Shown here one piece after another: positions 8,499 through 17,704 of a DNA stretch of 50,600 bases. The DNA lies in NCBI GenBank assembly GCA_021825865.1, contig JAKAFU010000012.1, forward strand, positions 1 to 50,600. Direction: 5' to 3'. Each line of letters opens with the position of its first letter. Within the stretch, counting starts at the first letter, position 1. A program made the translations under genes and the position numbers. Source of the stretch: a bacterium (GTDB lineage: Bacteria; SZUA-79; Acidulodesulfobacterales; Acidulodesulfobacteraceae). The notes beneath the pieces are model-generated. The model did not search any database, was not told where the DNA came from, and saw nothing but the letters and a program-made list of their open reading frames with translations.

Positions 8499-10547
8499 AT
8501 GTCAAACAAAGCGTATCACGTGTCGGCATTTAACAAAAATATATTGAAAACAGCGATTGCAGAATCATTCAGGAAATTAAATCCCAAAGTAATGATTAAG
8601 AATCCTGTTATGTTCGTGGTAGAAATAGGTGCGGTAATTACAACGGCAATTCTTTTTAAAAATTTATTTTTGCATGATTTTAAGTATATGCTGTTTATTG
8701 TTCAAATCACTTTATGGCTGTGGTTTACGATAATTTTTGCAAATTTTGCCGAAAGTATTTCCGAAGGAAGAGGCAAAGCGCAGGCTGAAACACTTAGGAA
8801 GAGTAAAACCGAGGTTATAGCGCGTTTATTAAAAGCCGACGGAAAAGAAGAAAAAATTAAGGCGTCAATGCTTAGAAAAGGCGATATTGTCGTGTGCGAA
8901 ACTAACGACATCATACCAGGAGACGGCGATGTTATAGAAGGTATTGCATCTGTTGACGAATCCGCTATTACAGGAGAATCTGCGCCCGTAATCAGGGAAA
9001 GCGGAGGAGACAGAAGCGCTGTTACGGGAGGAACAAAAGTCCTTTCCGATAAGATTTCTATAAAAATTACATCAAATCCCGGCGAAGGATTTATTGATAA
9101 AATGATAAGTTTAGTAGAAGGCGCTTCACGGCAGAAGACGCCTAACGAAGTAGCTCTGAATATTCTTCTTGTTATGTTTACCGCTCTTTTTCTCGTAGTG
9201 GTTGTAACTATTGAACCTATGGTTGCGTATTATCACGGTTATATTTCGCCGGTTATATATGTTGCTCTTTTAGTGTGTCTTATTCCTACTACTATTGGTG
9301 CGCTGCTTTCGGCGATAGGTATTTCGGGAATGGACAGGTTAGTTAAGCATAATGTTATTGCTATGTCAGGTAAAGCGGTAGAGGCTGCAGGCGACGTAAA
9401 CACGCTTTTACTTGATAAAACGGGAACGATAACGTTCGGAAACAGAATGGCCGTTAATTTTATTCCTGCAGTGGACGTTAATGTTAACGAATTGGCGGAT
9501 TATGCGCAGCTTTCTTCAATCAGCGATGAAACGCCGGAAGGACGTTCCGTCGTGACGCTTGCAAAAAAATACGGTTTAAGAGGCAGACATTTAGACGAGG
9601 ATAATATAAAATTTATACCTTTTTCAGCTATGACAAGAATGAGCGGCGTTGATATTTTAGACAAAAAAGAAAATATCAGAAAAGGAGCCGTTGAAGCAAT
9701 TTCAAATTATGTTATTCAAAACGGCGGAACTGAAGACAAAAGACTTATAGAAACCGCCGCCGATATTTCAAAACAGGGCGGAACTCCTTTAGCTGTCGCG
9801 GTTAATAACCGTATGCTCGGACTTATTCAGCTTAAAGATGTTGTAAAAGGCGGGATTAAAGAAAGAATCAACAGCCTGAGAAAAATAGGCATTAAAACAA
9901 TTATGATTACCGGAGATAATCCGTTAACGGCAAGGGCTATAGCGGATGAAGCAGGGGTTGACGAGTTCGTTTCAGAGGCAACGCCTGAAACAAAAATGGC
10001 AATCATTAAAAAAGAGCAGTCTTTAGGCAAATTAGTAGCCATGACCGGAGACGGCACAAACGATGCTCCTGCTTTAGCGCAGGCAGATGTCGGAGTTGCC
10101 ATGAACACCGGAACAATGGCGGCTAAAGAGGCAGGCAATATGATTGATTTAGATTCAAACCCGACAAAATTGATTGAAATAGTTGAAACAGGAAAACAGC
10201 TCCTTATTACAAGAGGTTCTCTTACTACATTTTCCATTGCAAACGACCTGGCAAAATATTTTGCAATAATACCGGCTATGTTTGCGCCAATTATGCCGTG
10301 GCTTGCACCTCTTAACATAATGGGTCTGTCTTCGCCTGAGTCTGCAATACTGTCGGCTGTTATATTTAATGCAATTATTATAATAATACTTATTCCTCTT
10401 GCTTTGAGAGGCGTCAAATACAGACCTGCTAAGGCGTCTAATATTTTAACGAGAAATCTGTTGATTTACGGACTCGGCGGGGTAATAGCTCCGTTTATAG
10501 GAATAAAACTTATTGATATGCTGATAACCTATTTTCACATTATCTGA
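8499..10547 (+). CDS. kdpB: KdpB, P-type ATPase catalytic subunit
   Basis: At 682 residues this equals the E. coli length. P-type ATPase motifs are in place: TGES (158-161, actuator domain), DKTGT with the phosphorylated Asp at 306, the KGA nucleotide-binding region, TGDNPLTA and [10 protein letters not shown]. KdpB hydrolyses ATP to drive potassium uptake through KdpA. The ATG at 8499 is preceded by GGAGTG. It lies 95 bp after kdpC in the order kdpA-kdpC-kdpB. Confidence 0.97.
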   Translation: MSNKAYHVSAFNKNILKTAIAESFRKLNPKVMIKNPVMFVVEIGAVITTAILFKNLFLHDFKYMLFIVQITLWLWFTIIFANFAESISEGRGKAQAETLRKSKTEVIARLLKADGKEEKIKASMLRKGDIVVCETNDIIPGDGDVIEGIASVDESAITGESAPVIRESGGDRSAVTGGTKVLSDKISIKITSNPGEGFIDKMISLVEGASRQKTPNEVALNILLVMFTALFLVVVVTIEPMVAYYHGYISPVIYVALLVCLIPTTIGALLSAIGISGMDRLVKHNVIAMSGKAVEAAGDVNTLLLDKTGTITFGNRMAVNFIPAVDVNVNELADYAQLSSISDETPEGRSVVTLAKKYGLRGRHLDEDNIKFIPFSAMTRMSGVDILDKKENIRKGAVEAISNYVIQNGGTEDKRLIETAADISKQGGTPLAVAVNNRMLGLIQLKDVVKGGIKERINSLRKIGIKTIMITGDNPLTARAIADEAGVDEFVSEATPETKMAIIKKEQSLGKLVAMTGDGTNDAPALAQADVGVAMNTGTMAAKEAGNMIDLDSNPTKLIEIVETGKQLLITRGSLTTFSIANDLAKYFAIIPAMFAPIMPWLAPLNIMGLSSPESAILSAVIFNAIIIIILIPLALRGVKYRPAKASNILTRNLLIYGLGGVIAPFIGIKLIDMLITYFHII

Positions 10548-10577
10548 TGTCGGCAATATGACGCTGTAAGTTTATTT

Positions 10578-10637
10578 TATGCCTATAAAATATACAAATA
10601 AAATAAATAAATTTTTATTAATTAATTTATAGGCATA
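10578..10637 (+). terminator. Inverted repeat downstream of kdpB
   Basis: A perfect 12-bp inverted repeat, TATGCCTATAAA (10578-10589) and TTTATAGGCATA (10626-10637), encloses a 36-nt AT-rich loop just after kdpB. Only three Ts follow directly, so it may be a weak terminator or a stabiliser of the kdp message end. Confidence 0.45.
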
Positions 10638-10773
10638 TTTAGAATACTTTTAATATAAAATTCAATATAAAATATAATAAACTTAATAAGTTATAGACAT
10701 GGCATTTTAGTTGCATTATAACTTATTAAAATTAGTTTGAAAAAGATTAACTTGATACTGGGAGTTATTAAAA

Positions 10774-11007
10774 ATGCATTCAATTTCGATGTCAACCCTG
10801 AATATTTTTGGAGCAGTAGTAACATTTTTAATGATGATATTTTATTTTCTTGAAGATAAAAGTTCATTATATACATTATTATTCGGTTTTTCCTGCCTGC
10901 TTGCTTCGCTTTACGGTTTTTTGGCAGGAACATGGCCGTTTGGTGTGATAGAATGTCTATGGGGAATGCTTTCGCTTATAAGATGGATTAAAGTTAGAAA
11001 TAATTAA
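10774..11007 (+). CDS. Small conserved-type membrane protein
   Basis: This 77-residue protein has about three hydrophobic segments and ends in a WPFGVIECLWGMLSLIRW stretch followed by basic residues. The WPFGxxExxWxxxxxxRW pattern is widespread in small uncharacterised membrane proteins. A GGGAG site lies 8 nt before the ATG. Its position between kdpB and the KdpD-like gene suggests a potassium-related role, but no function can be assigned. Confidence 0.65.
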   Translation: MHSISMSTLNIFGAVVTFLMMIFYFLEDKSSLYTLLFGFSCLLASLYGFLAGTWPFGVIECLWGMLSLIRWIKVRNN

Positions 11008-11120
11008 TTTATTGAATGATTTAATAAATATATTAACTAAACTCGCAGGGAATATTATACAGGAGGCGTTTAAGTTTGAATTTGATATTTTTTTAAATTT
11101 AGACTTACGAAATTTAAAAT

Positions 11121-12305
11121 TTGAAGATTGAATACAGCAGACCTTCCGCAGATTCTATATTAAATAAAATTAAATATTCTTCAAGCGATACTAACGTTTT
11201 CAGAATATATTTAGGGGCGGTTCCGGGAACAGGAAAAACTTATGCAATGCTTGAAGACGGCAATTATCTGCTTGAGAACGGCATAGATGTTTCAATAGGC
11301 ATAATCGAAACCCACGGAAGAAAGGAAACGGAAAAAGCAATCGGCAAACTTCCGATAATAGCCAGAAAAAAAATAGAATATAAAAATTCAATATTCGACG
11401 AATTAGACGCGGAAGCGATTATCGCAAGGAAACCTAATATCATTTTAATAGACGAACTCGCGCACAATAATATTCCGGGTTCAAAAAATATCAAAAGATA
11501 TCAGGATGCTATTGATATATTTCAATCGGGGATAAGTGTTTTTACGACATTAAATATTTTTCATATAAATTCTATTGCCGAAAAAGTCGAAGCAGAACTG
11601 GGGATTAAGGTTGCCGAAAGGGTGCCTGATTATATTTTAAATTATGTTACGGAAATTATTAACATAGATATACCCGCTAATGAATTGATAAAAAGATTAA
11701 AGGAAGGGAAAATATATTCTAAAGAAAAAATAAATATCGCCCTTGAGAATTTTTTTAAACTTGAAAATCTGATCATCTTAAGAGAACTGTCTTTAAGAAA
11801 AGTTGCCGATGAGCTCAGCGAACAGTCGGCGGATATAGATGATTTAAAAACAAAAAATAAATTAGAATTAAAATCAAATGAAAAAATTCTGGTCCTGATA
11901 AGCTCAAACCCTGATTCTGCAAGACTGCTGAGGATAGGCTCAAAATTAGCAGGCAGGCTTAACTCTAATTTTTATGCACTTCATATAAATTTAAGGAACA
12001 GGCATAAAATTGGAACGAGCAATAAAAATTATGACAAATCGCTTGCAAAGAATATATCGATAGCAGAAAATATGGGAGCGTCAATATTCAGTTTTCAGGC
12101 TGACGATGTTGTGCAGGGCGTGATTGATTTTGTTAAAAAGAATAACGTTTCCCACGTAGTTATAGGCGCTACTAATGTAAAAAAAAATAGAATCGCCAAA
12201 TTTTTTTATAAAAGCGTCGTCAATAAACTTATAGATGCTCTTCCCGATGTTTCTTTTCATGTAGTTCCCACTACGTCTAATAAATTTTCTTCAGACAAAA
12301 AATAA
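11121..12305 (+). CDS. Kinase-less KdpD (KdpD N-terminal plus USP domain)
   Basis: The first about 220 residues match the KdpD sensor domain: Walker A GAVPGTGKT (32-40), THGRKET (64-70) and Walker B IILIDELAHNN (107-117). A universal-stress-type domain follows (about 254-385). The membrane helices, GAF and histidine-kinase domains of full KdpD (about 890 residues) are absent, and no kdpE is nearby, so it cannot act as a two-component kinase. Staphylococcal KdpD binds cyclic-di-AMP through an SxS-X20-FTAxY motif in its USP domain. Here SSN (261-263) and FYALH (284-288) are exactly 20 residues apart, a partial match. The start is a TTG with no Shine-Dalgarno. A good AGGAGGCG site (11061-11068) instead precedes an in-frame TTG at 11076, but three stop codons intervene. 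Confidence 0.85.
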   Translation: MKIEYSRPSADSILNKIKYSSSDTNVFRIYLGAVPGTGKTYAMLEDGNYLLENGIDVSIGIIETHGRKETEKAIGKLPIIARKKIEYKNSIFDELDAEAIIARKPNIILIDELAHNNIPGSKNIKRYQDAIDIFQSGISVFTTLNIFHINSIAEKVEAELGIKVAERVPDYILNYVTEIINIDIPANELIKRLKEGKIYSKEKINIALENFFKLENLIILRELSLRKVADELSEQSADIDDLKTKNKLELKSNEKILVLISSNPDSARLLRIGSKLAGRLNSNFYALHINLRNRHKIGTSNKNYDKSLAKNISIAENMGASIFSFQADDVVQGVIDFVKKNNVSHVVIGATNVKKNRIAKFFYKSVVNKLIDALPDVSFHVVPTTSNKFSSDKK

Positions 12306-12529
12306 CAATAAAGTCTTTGTATATAAAGAAATATTAAAACTATAAACATCGTATATATATTGTCATGGATTAATAATACAATAACAGATAATAATTATTT
12401 AAAATAAGCAGGCAATGTAATATAATAATAAATAATAAAGTTGAAAATACTATAAAACATTATACACTTATTTTGTGTTTATAAAAATTATTTGATTTAT
12501 AAGTTATAAATAATTTCTAAATATAAAAA

Positions 12530-15208
12530 ATGAACGATAAATCATTGCAATTGGAATCATTGGAGCCGGATGCAGAAGTAAACCCTCCGGACTCAGAAGA
12601 AGCAAATCCTCCAAAGGACGACGGTTTGCAAACATCCGCTGATTCTAACCTTCAAACCGTACACGGAATAATTAAAAGCGTTATTTTTTGTAATCAGACG
12701 AACGGTTTTATTATTTTAAGACTTTTTTCCAAAGACAGAACACTAATAGCTTCAGGTAATTTTTTTGATATGCCTGTTGTAGATTCAAAAATTAAACTTA
12801 AAGGCAGGTATGTTTATCATAAAAAATACGGCTATCAGTTTAATTTTGACGAATATGAATTATTTCTTGCCACCACAAAAACTGCCATAATAAACTATCT
12901 ATCTTCCAGTATATTTAAGGGCATAGGCAAATTTTTAGCCGAAGAGATATATGACAAATTTAAAGAAGACACTTTAAATATAATTGATAATGAACCTGAA
13001 AGAATTAGAGAAGTTAAGGGTATAGGCGATGTTAAAATAAATTTTGTAATTGAAGGAATAAAATCAAGCGCTGGACTGAGGCGCGCCATAATGTTTTTCA
13101 AACCGTATCAGTTCAGCGATTATCAGATTAAAGCTGTTTATAATAAATTCAAAGAAAAATCAATTCAATTAGCGAAAGAAAATCCGTATATTTTTACAGA
13201 GATAAAGGGCATAGGTTTCAAAAAAGCGGATATCATGGCTAACAAATTGGGCATTTCTAAACATGACCCCAATAGAATTAAAGAAGCCGTGAAATATCTG
13301 ATAAACGAATTATGTATGAATAACGGCAATACTTTTGTTTATTTTTCCGATATTAAAAATAATATTTCAGAAATGATAGAGGATTTCGGAAATAACGATG
13401 AAACCGGCATAAACGGAGAAATTAACATAAGTGCCGATGCAGACGCGGAACAGGTTAATTTTAATTTTAAAGACCTTAAAAAATTTATTATTGAACTCAG
13501 CACAGCAAAGCAGATAATAATAGACCCGCCATTTTTATTTTCCGATTTTAATAACGAAAACGCCGATGTTTGCCAGACAGATTTTAATATGCGTAAAATA
13601 TATCTTCCTGTTTATTATTATTCTGAATTAAGAATCGCAAAGGAACTGCAAAGGCTTCTGCAGTATGCTCAATATAACACCGAAAGCAATAATAGCGGCG
13701 GCAGTACCGACTGTAATACTGCCAATAAAGATGCAGATGCTGCACCCAATAATTTTTCGGAATTTCTTACCGAAGAGCAGAAAAATGCAGTTATTAACGC
13801 CATAAAATATAAAATATCCATTATTTCCGGCGGACCTGGGACAGGTAAATCTACGATTATCAAAGAAATTTGTAAAATTCATAATGAAAAAAATATTGCC
13901 TTGACGTCTCTTTCCGGAAAAGCGGCTCAAAGATTGGAAGATATAATTTTTGCCGCGGATGAAAAACATAGCGGCAAACACAACGGTTCTGATGCGGAGG
14001 ACGGCACAACCTATAGTATTTCTACAATTCACAGATTGTTAAAAGCGACCATTAACAGAGAAACAAATGAGTCTTATTTCACTTATAATGAAAATAACAA
14101 ACTTCCTTTTGATTTAGTAGTTATTGACGAAATGAGCATGGTTGACGCAGTTATATTTTCGCAGCTGCTTAAGGCTTTGAAGGACGAAGCGAAATTAGTG
14201 CTGGTCGGAGATGTTAATCAGCTGCCGTCTGTTAACCCGGGTGATTTGCTCAGGGATTTAATAAATTTTAATGAAAAAATTATACCTTCCGTTTTTCTCA
14301 CCAAAGTTTTCAGGCAAAATGAAGGCGGTCTTATAAATCTTAATGCGCATAATCTTCTTAATAATAAAAAATTTATTACATATGCAGCAAATAATTTAAA
14401 TGAATTTAAACATGAGGATATCAAAGTTAAGATTAATGAAGGAATAAAAGTTCCTGATAGCAAAAAAACAAAAAAACATAATGAATTTATGATTAAATAT
14501 AAAAAAATATACGATGAAAAAGAAACAGGAAAGGTTTATGTTCTCGAAGATTTTATCGATTTTATAAAAAAAGTAAAAAATAAAAGGATTGAAAAGCAGA
14601 AAACAAATAAAGACGTTTATATTAATAATCATGATAATAATTATAATCATCATGTAGATTTTAATGATATCCAGGTGTTAACTCCAATGCGTAAAGGTGA
14701 GCTGGGTTATTTTAAATTAAATACAATTTTGCAGGAAATTTTCAATCCTATAGAGAATATTAACAGCAGCGAAGATACTTTTATATGTAACGGTGTTCAA
14801 TTCAGGGTGAACGACAGGGTAATACAGACTAAAAATAATTATGACCTTGATGTTTTTAACGGGGATACAGGTGTTATAATAAGTATTGACCATATAGGCA
14901 AAACAATGACAGTGAATTTTTCTAAGCCGGTCGCATACGACTTTTTAGATGTTTACAGCAATTTATCGCTCGCTTATGCCCTGTCTATACATAAATCGCA
15001 GGGCAGCGAATTTGATAATGTAATTATAATATTTCATCAAACGCATTATATGATGCTTAAAAAAAATCTTTTATATACCGCAATAACCAGAGGAAAAAAG
15101 AACGTAGTGATATTTGGCACGTTTAAAGCCTTTTCGATAGCTATGCACTCAAAAATAGAGGAAAGGAACTCCGGTCTTAAAGATAGATTAATAGAAATAT
15201 TTCAGTAA
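12530..15208 (+). CDS. recD2: RecD2-like ATP-dependent DNA helicase (SF1B)
   Basis: This 892-residue protein has an N-terminal OB-like segment (about 43-105), helix-hairpin-helix repeats (FKGIGKFLAEEI, VKGIGDVKI, IKGIGFKKAD; about 130-245) and an SF1B motor. Motor motifs are Walker A GGPGTGKST (434-442), VVIDEMSMVD, LVGDVNQLPSVNPGD, KVFRQNEGG, SIHKSQGSEFDNV and LLYTAITRGKK. This is the RecD2 layout, a 5'-3' helicase acting in DNA repair without RecBC. The first about 42 residues and two internal Asn-rich stretches (about 385-412; the HDNNYNHH region) are lineage-type inserts. There is no Shine-Dalgarno before the ATG. It probably forms its own unit, with pyruvate kinase 51 bp downstream on the same strand. 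Confidence 0.92.
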   Translation: MNDKSLQLESLEPDAEVNPPDSEEANPPKDDGLQTSADSNLQTVHGIIKSVIFCNQTNGFIILRLFSKDRTLIASGNFFDMPVVDSKIKLKGRYVYHKKYGYQFNFDEYELFLATTKTAIINYLSSSIFKGIGKFLAEEIYDKFKEDTLNIIDNEPERIREVKGIGDVKINFVIEGIKSSAGLRRAIMFFKPYQFSDYQIKAVYNKFKEKSIQLAKENPYIFTEIKGIGFKKADIMANKLGISKHDPNRIKEAVKYLINELCMNNGNTFVYFSDIKNNISEMIEDFGNNDETGINGEINISADADAEQVNFNFKDLKKFIIELSTAKQIIIDPPFLFSDFNNENADVCQTDFNMRKIYLPVYYYSELRIAKELQRLLQYAQYNTESNNSGGSTDCNTANKDADAAPNNFSEFLTEEQKNAVINAIKYKISIISGGPGTGKSTIIKEICKIHNEKNIALTSLSGKAAQRLEDIIFAADEKHSGKHNGSDAEDGTTYSISTIHRLLKATINRETNESYFTYNENNKLPFDLVVIDEMSMVDAVIFSQLLKALKDEAKLVLVGDVNQLPSVNPGDLLRDLINFNEKIIPSVFLTKVFRQNEGGLINLNAHNLLNNKKFITYAANNLNEFKHEDIKVKINEGIKVPDSKKTKKHNEFMIKYKKIYDEKETGKVYVLEDFIDFIKKVKNKRIEKQKTNKDVYINNHDNNYNHHVDFNDIQVLTPMRKGELGYFKLNTILQEIFNPIENINSSEDTFICNGVQFRVNDRVIQTKNNYDLDVFNGDTGVIISIDHIGKTMTVNFSKPVAYDFLDVYSNLSLAYALSIHKSQGSEFDNVIIIFHQTHYMMLKKNLLYTAITRGKKNVVIFGTFKAFSIAMHSKIEERNSGLKDRLIEIFQ

Positions 15209-15259
15209 ATCTATAATTCAATTTAGCTGCTTATTTAAAAAATTAGAAAGGAGTTATTT

Positions 15260-16738
15260 ATGTATTTTAGAAAAACCAAGATTGTATGTACTTTAGGTCC
15301 TGCAAGTTCAGATAAAAAAACAATTAAAAGACTTATAGAATCTGGAATGAATGTTGCAAGACTAAATTTTTCGCACGGTGATAACGATACGTTTGAAAAA
15401 CTTATAGACATTATAAGGCAATTATCCGATGATGTAGCAATTCTTGTAGATTTGCCCGGACCTAAAATCAGAACCAAAAAACAATTGCAAGATAAAATAA
15501 TTTTAAAAAAAAATGAAGACATAATACTGTCTAATATAAAAGAATTTTCCGATGAAAAAAATATTGCTATAGATTATAAATACTTAACAAAGGATGTAAA
15601 GAAAGGTAACCTTGTCTTTATAGATGACGGAAAAATAAAACTTAAAGTTATAGATATATTATCCGAAAATGAACTGTCATGCAAAATAATTAAAGAAGGT
15701 GTTTTGAAAACAGAAAAGGGAGTGAATTTTCCAAATATAGAGTTAAGTGTTCCTTCCGTTACCGATAATGATTTTAAATCGCTGAAGTTTGGAGCTGAAC
15801 ATGATGTTGATATGTTTGCTGTTTCATTTGTCAGAAAACCGGATGATATAGCTGAGGTTAAAGATTTTTTGGAAAAAAATTATAGCGGCAAAAAATTTTT
15901 TATAATTTCAAAAATTGAAAAAGCAGAAGCGGTTAAAAATATTTATAAGATAGCAGAGACATCGGACGGAATTATGGTGGCGAGGGGCGACCTCGGCGTA
16001 GAAACGCCGATAGAAACTATTGCGCTAAAACAAAAGATGATAATAGCTGCGGCAAACAATTTGAAGAAACCGGTAATAACGGCAACGCAGATGCTTGAAT
16101 CTATGGTTGCCGATGAGTCTCCGACGAGGGCAGAGGTTACAGACATTACAAATGCAATATTGGACGGTACCGATGCCGTCATGCTTTCTGAAGAAACGGC
16201 AATTGGGCAGTATCCCGACTTAGCCGTGGCTTATATGGAAAAAATAATAGAAACTACGGAAGAGAGTTATTTTTTTAAAAATTTGTGCCGCAATACATAC
16301 AATAATCGAACTTCTGAAACAGGCGTAAACACGGCAGACAATATTGTATCCATTGCATCGGCAAAAATGGCTGTTTCATCCTCATTTATAATTGAAGATT
16401 CTTTTATTGCGGCAATTACAAGAACAGGCTATACTGCAAGTCTGATTTCATCGTTTAGACCACTTACGCCTATAATCGCCGTAGTTCCTGATTTATCTGT
16501 AAAAAGACGGCTGGCGCTTAATTCCGGAGTGTTTTCTATTGTAATGAAAGAAATAGCGGAAAAAAATGTTAAGATTGAAGATATCATTAAATTTATCAAA
16601 GATAATTATAAAAAAATAAGAAATAAAAAATTTAAGGCTGATAATAACTTCAGATACGCAATTATTACCGGCGGACTGCCTTTAGGAGAACCGGGTTCTA
16701 CTGATTTTGCAAGGATAATCGATTTACAGAAATATTAA
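15260..16738 (+). CDS. pyk: Pyruvate kinase
   Basis: Pyruvate kinase (492 residues; usual about 470) makes ATP and pyruvate from phosphoenolpyruvate and ADP, the last step of glycolysis. Signatures: RKTKIVCTLGPAS at the N-terminus, NVARLNFSHG, the active-site strand FFIISKIEKAEA, MVARGDLGVETP and the K+/Mg-site helix PVITATQMLESM, then the C-terminal allosteric domain. The ATG is placed by AAAGGAG 6 nt upstream. It may be cotranscribed with the helicase gene. Confidence 0.97.
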   Translation: MYFRKTKIVCTLGPASSDKKTIKRLIESGMNVARLNFSHGDNDTFEKLIDIIRQLSDDVAILVDLPGPKIRTKKQLQDKIILKKNEDIILSNIKEFSDEKNIAIDYKYLTKDVKKGNLVFIDDGKIKLKVIDILSENELSCKIIKEGVLKTEKGVNFPNIELSVPSVTDNDFKSLKFGAEHDVDMFAVSFVRKPDDIAEVKDFLEKNYSGKKFFIISKIEKAEAVKNIYKIAETSDGIMVARGDLGVETPIETIALKQKMIIAAANNLKKPVITATQMLESMVADESPTRAEVTDITNAILDGTDAVMLSEETAIGQYPDLAVAYMEKIIETTEESYFFKNLCRNTYNNRTSETGVNTADNIVSIASAKMAVSSSFIIEDSFIAAITRTGYTASLISSFRPLTPIIAVVPDLSVKRRLALNSGVFSIVMKEIAEKNVKIEDIIKFIKDNYKKIRNKKFKADNNFRYAIITGGLPLGEPGSTDFARIIDLQKY

Positions 16739-16740
16739 AT

Positions 16741-16804
16741 AAATCACAAAAAATAAACTTAAAATTTTTAAACGGCAATAATTTTAACTTATCTTTTGTG
16801 ATTT
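16741..16804 (+). terminator. Inverted repeat downstream of pyk
   Basis: AAATCACAAAA (16741-16751) and TTTTGTGATTT (16794-16804) form an 11-bp stem directly after the pyk stop codon, with a 42-nt loop. A second tight hairpin ATGACAT-TTT-ATGTCAT follows at 16852-16868. One of them probably ends the pyk transcript, though neither has a long T run. Confidence 0.45.
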
Positions 16805-16947
16805 AGATATGATTTAGGTGTGGGTTATGATTAATTCAAGTTAAGTAAATCATGACATTTTATGTCATTAATGAAAATGTAATTGCCCTTGCCGTAATGA
16901 CCGCGAGATTAGAACAATAAGCAACATCCTAAAAAGATTCACTATAG

Positions 16948-17211
16948 TTAAAATTTGTCGTCGTCGTCATTGTCTTCATCATCTTCATCTTCTTCATCTT
17001 CTTCATCTTCTTCTTCATCTTCTTCTTCAGAATCTTCGGAAATTTCTTCTAAAAGCGAACATAAAAAATCATCATCATCTTCTACACAGTTAAGTTCTAT
17101 CGTGTGATTATTTAATAATTCAATAATCTCTTCATACGAAAATTCGTCGTTTGATTCAATAAAATCATTGATAACATCTAATAAATTGCCAAGCGGCATG
17201 CTGTATTCCAT
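16948..17211 (-). CDS. Small protein with an Asp/Glu-only tail
   Basis: This 87-residue protein follows an excellent GGAGGTGA ribosome-binding site, so it is very likely translated. Residues 1-55 look like a compact helical segment (MPLGNLLDVINDFIESND, then FSYEEIIELLNNHTIEL). Residues 56-87 are almost only Asp and Glu and end DDDDKF. The tail is encoded by a GAA/GAT triplet tract (about 16957-17040 in reverse complement), prone to in-frame length change. I do not recognise the family. Acidic tails often bind basic proteins, metal or RNA polymerase-like partners, but that is only analogy. Confidence 0.75.
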   Translation of the reverse strand: MEYSMPLGNLLDVINDFIESNDEFSYEEIIELLNNHTIELNCVEDDDDFLCSLLEEISEDSEEEDEEEDEEDEEDEDDEDNDDDDKF

Positions 17212-17401
17212 GAGTATTCACCTCCAGTTAAGTTTAATTTGCTGGGACTGACTATTATTTAAAATCAATTTAAGAATTTTTATATTATATTGTAAGGTAT
17301 GTGTTATAAGGCAATAAATATTATTAATTAAATGCAAAGAACAAAATATATAAATGACATCTGTGTCTATGATGCAGTTCTTAAACTAAAACAGCGTGCA
17401 A

Positions 17402-17497
17402 TGGCGGAGAGAGAGGGATTCGAACCCTCGGTACATTCTTTGTAAACATACATTCGCTTAGCAGGCGAACGCCTTCGACCAGCTCGGCCATCTCTCC
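17402..17497 (-). tRNA. tRNA-Ser(GCT), decodes AGC/AGU
   Basis: On the minus strand the acceptor stem GGAGAGA pairs with TCTCTCC, followed by discriminator G and an encoded CCA. The anticodon loop reads CTGCTAA, giving anticodon GCT (anticodon at 17460-17462 of the + strand). The T arm carries GGTTCGAATCC, and a long variable arm (class II) is present, as expected for tRNA-Ser. Confidence 0.97.
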
Positions 17498-17704
17498 GTA
17501 TATAATAAAACAATTTATCTATAGTATCAAATATAAATTAAATTTGCAAATTAAGTTTTTTTGATTTTATCAAAAATCTGCAAGAAGACCTCATTCTGTC
17601 TCACGGCTTAAGTCCCGTCCGGAAGTGTGGGGTGATTGACATTAATTTAATAAAGTTATATGCGATTATAATTCTTTTCAAATAGTATCATAAATAAATA
17701 AGTA

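Noticed and set aside
9827-10417. 196-codon minus-strand open frame inside kdpB
   Set aside because: It mirrors kdpB codons, has no ribosome-binding site and no recognisable fold; kdpB is certain.
13628-14032. 134-codon minus-strand open frame inside the helicase gene
   Set aside because: It overlaps the Walker A region of a conserved helicase; an antisense shadow.
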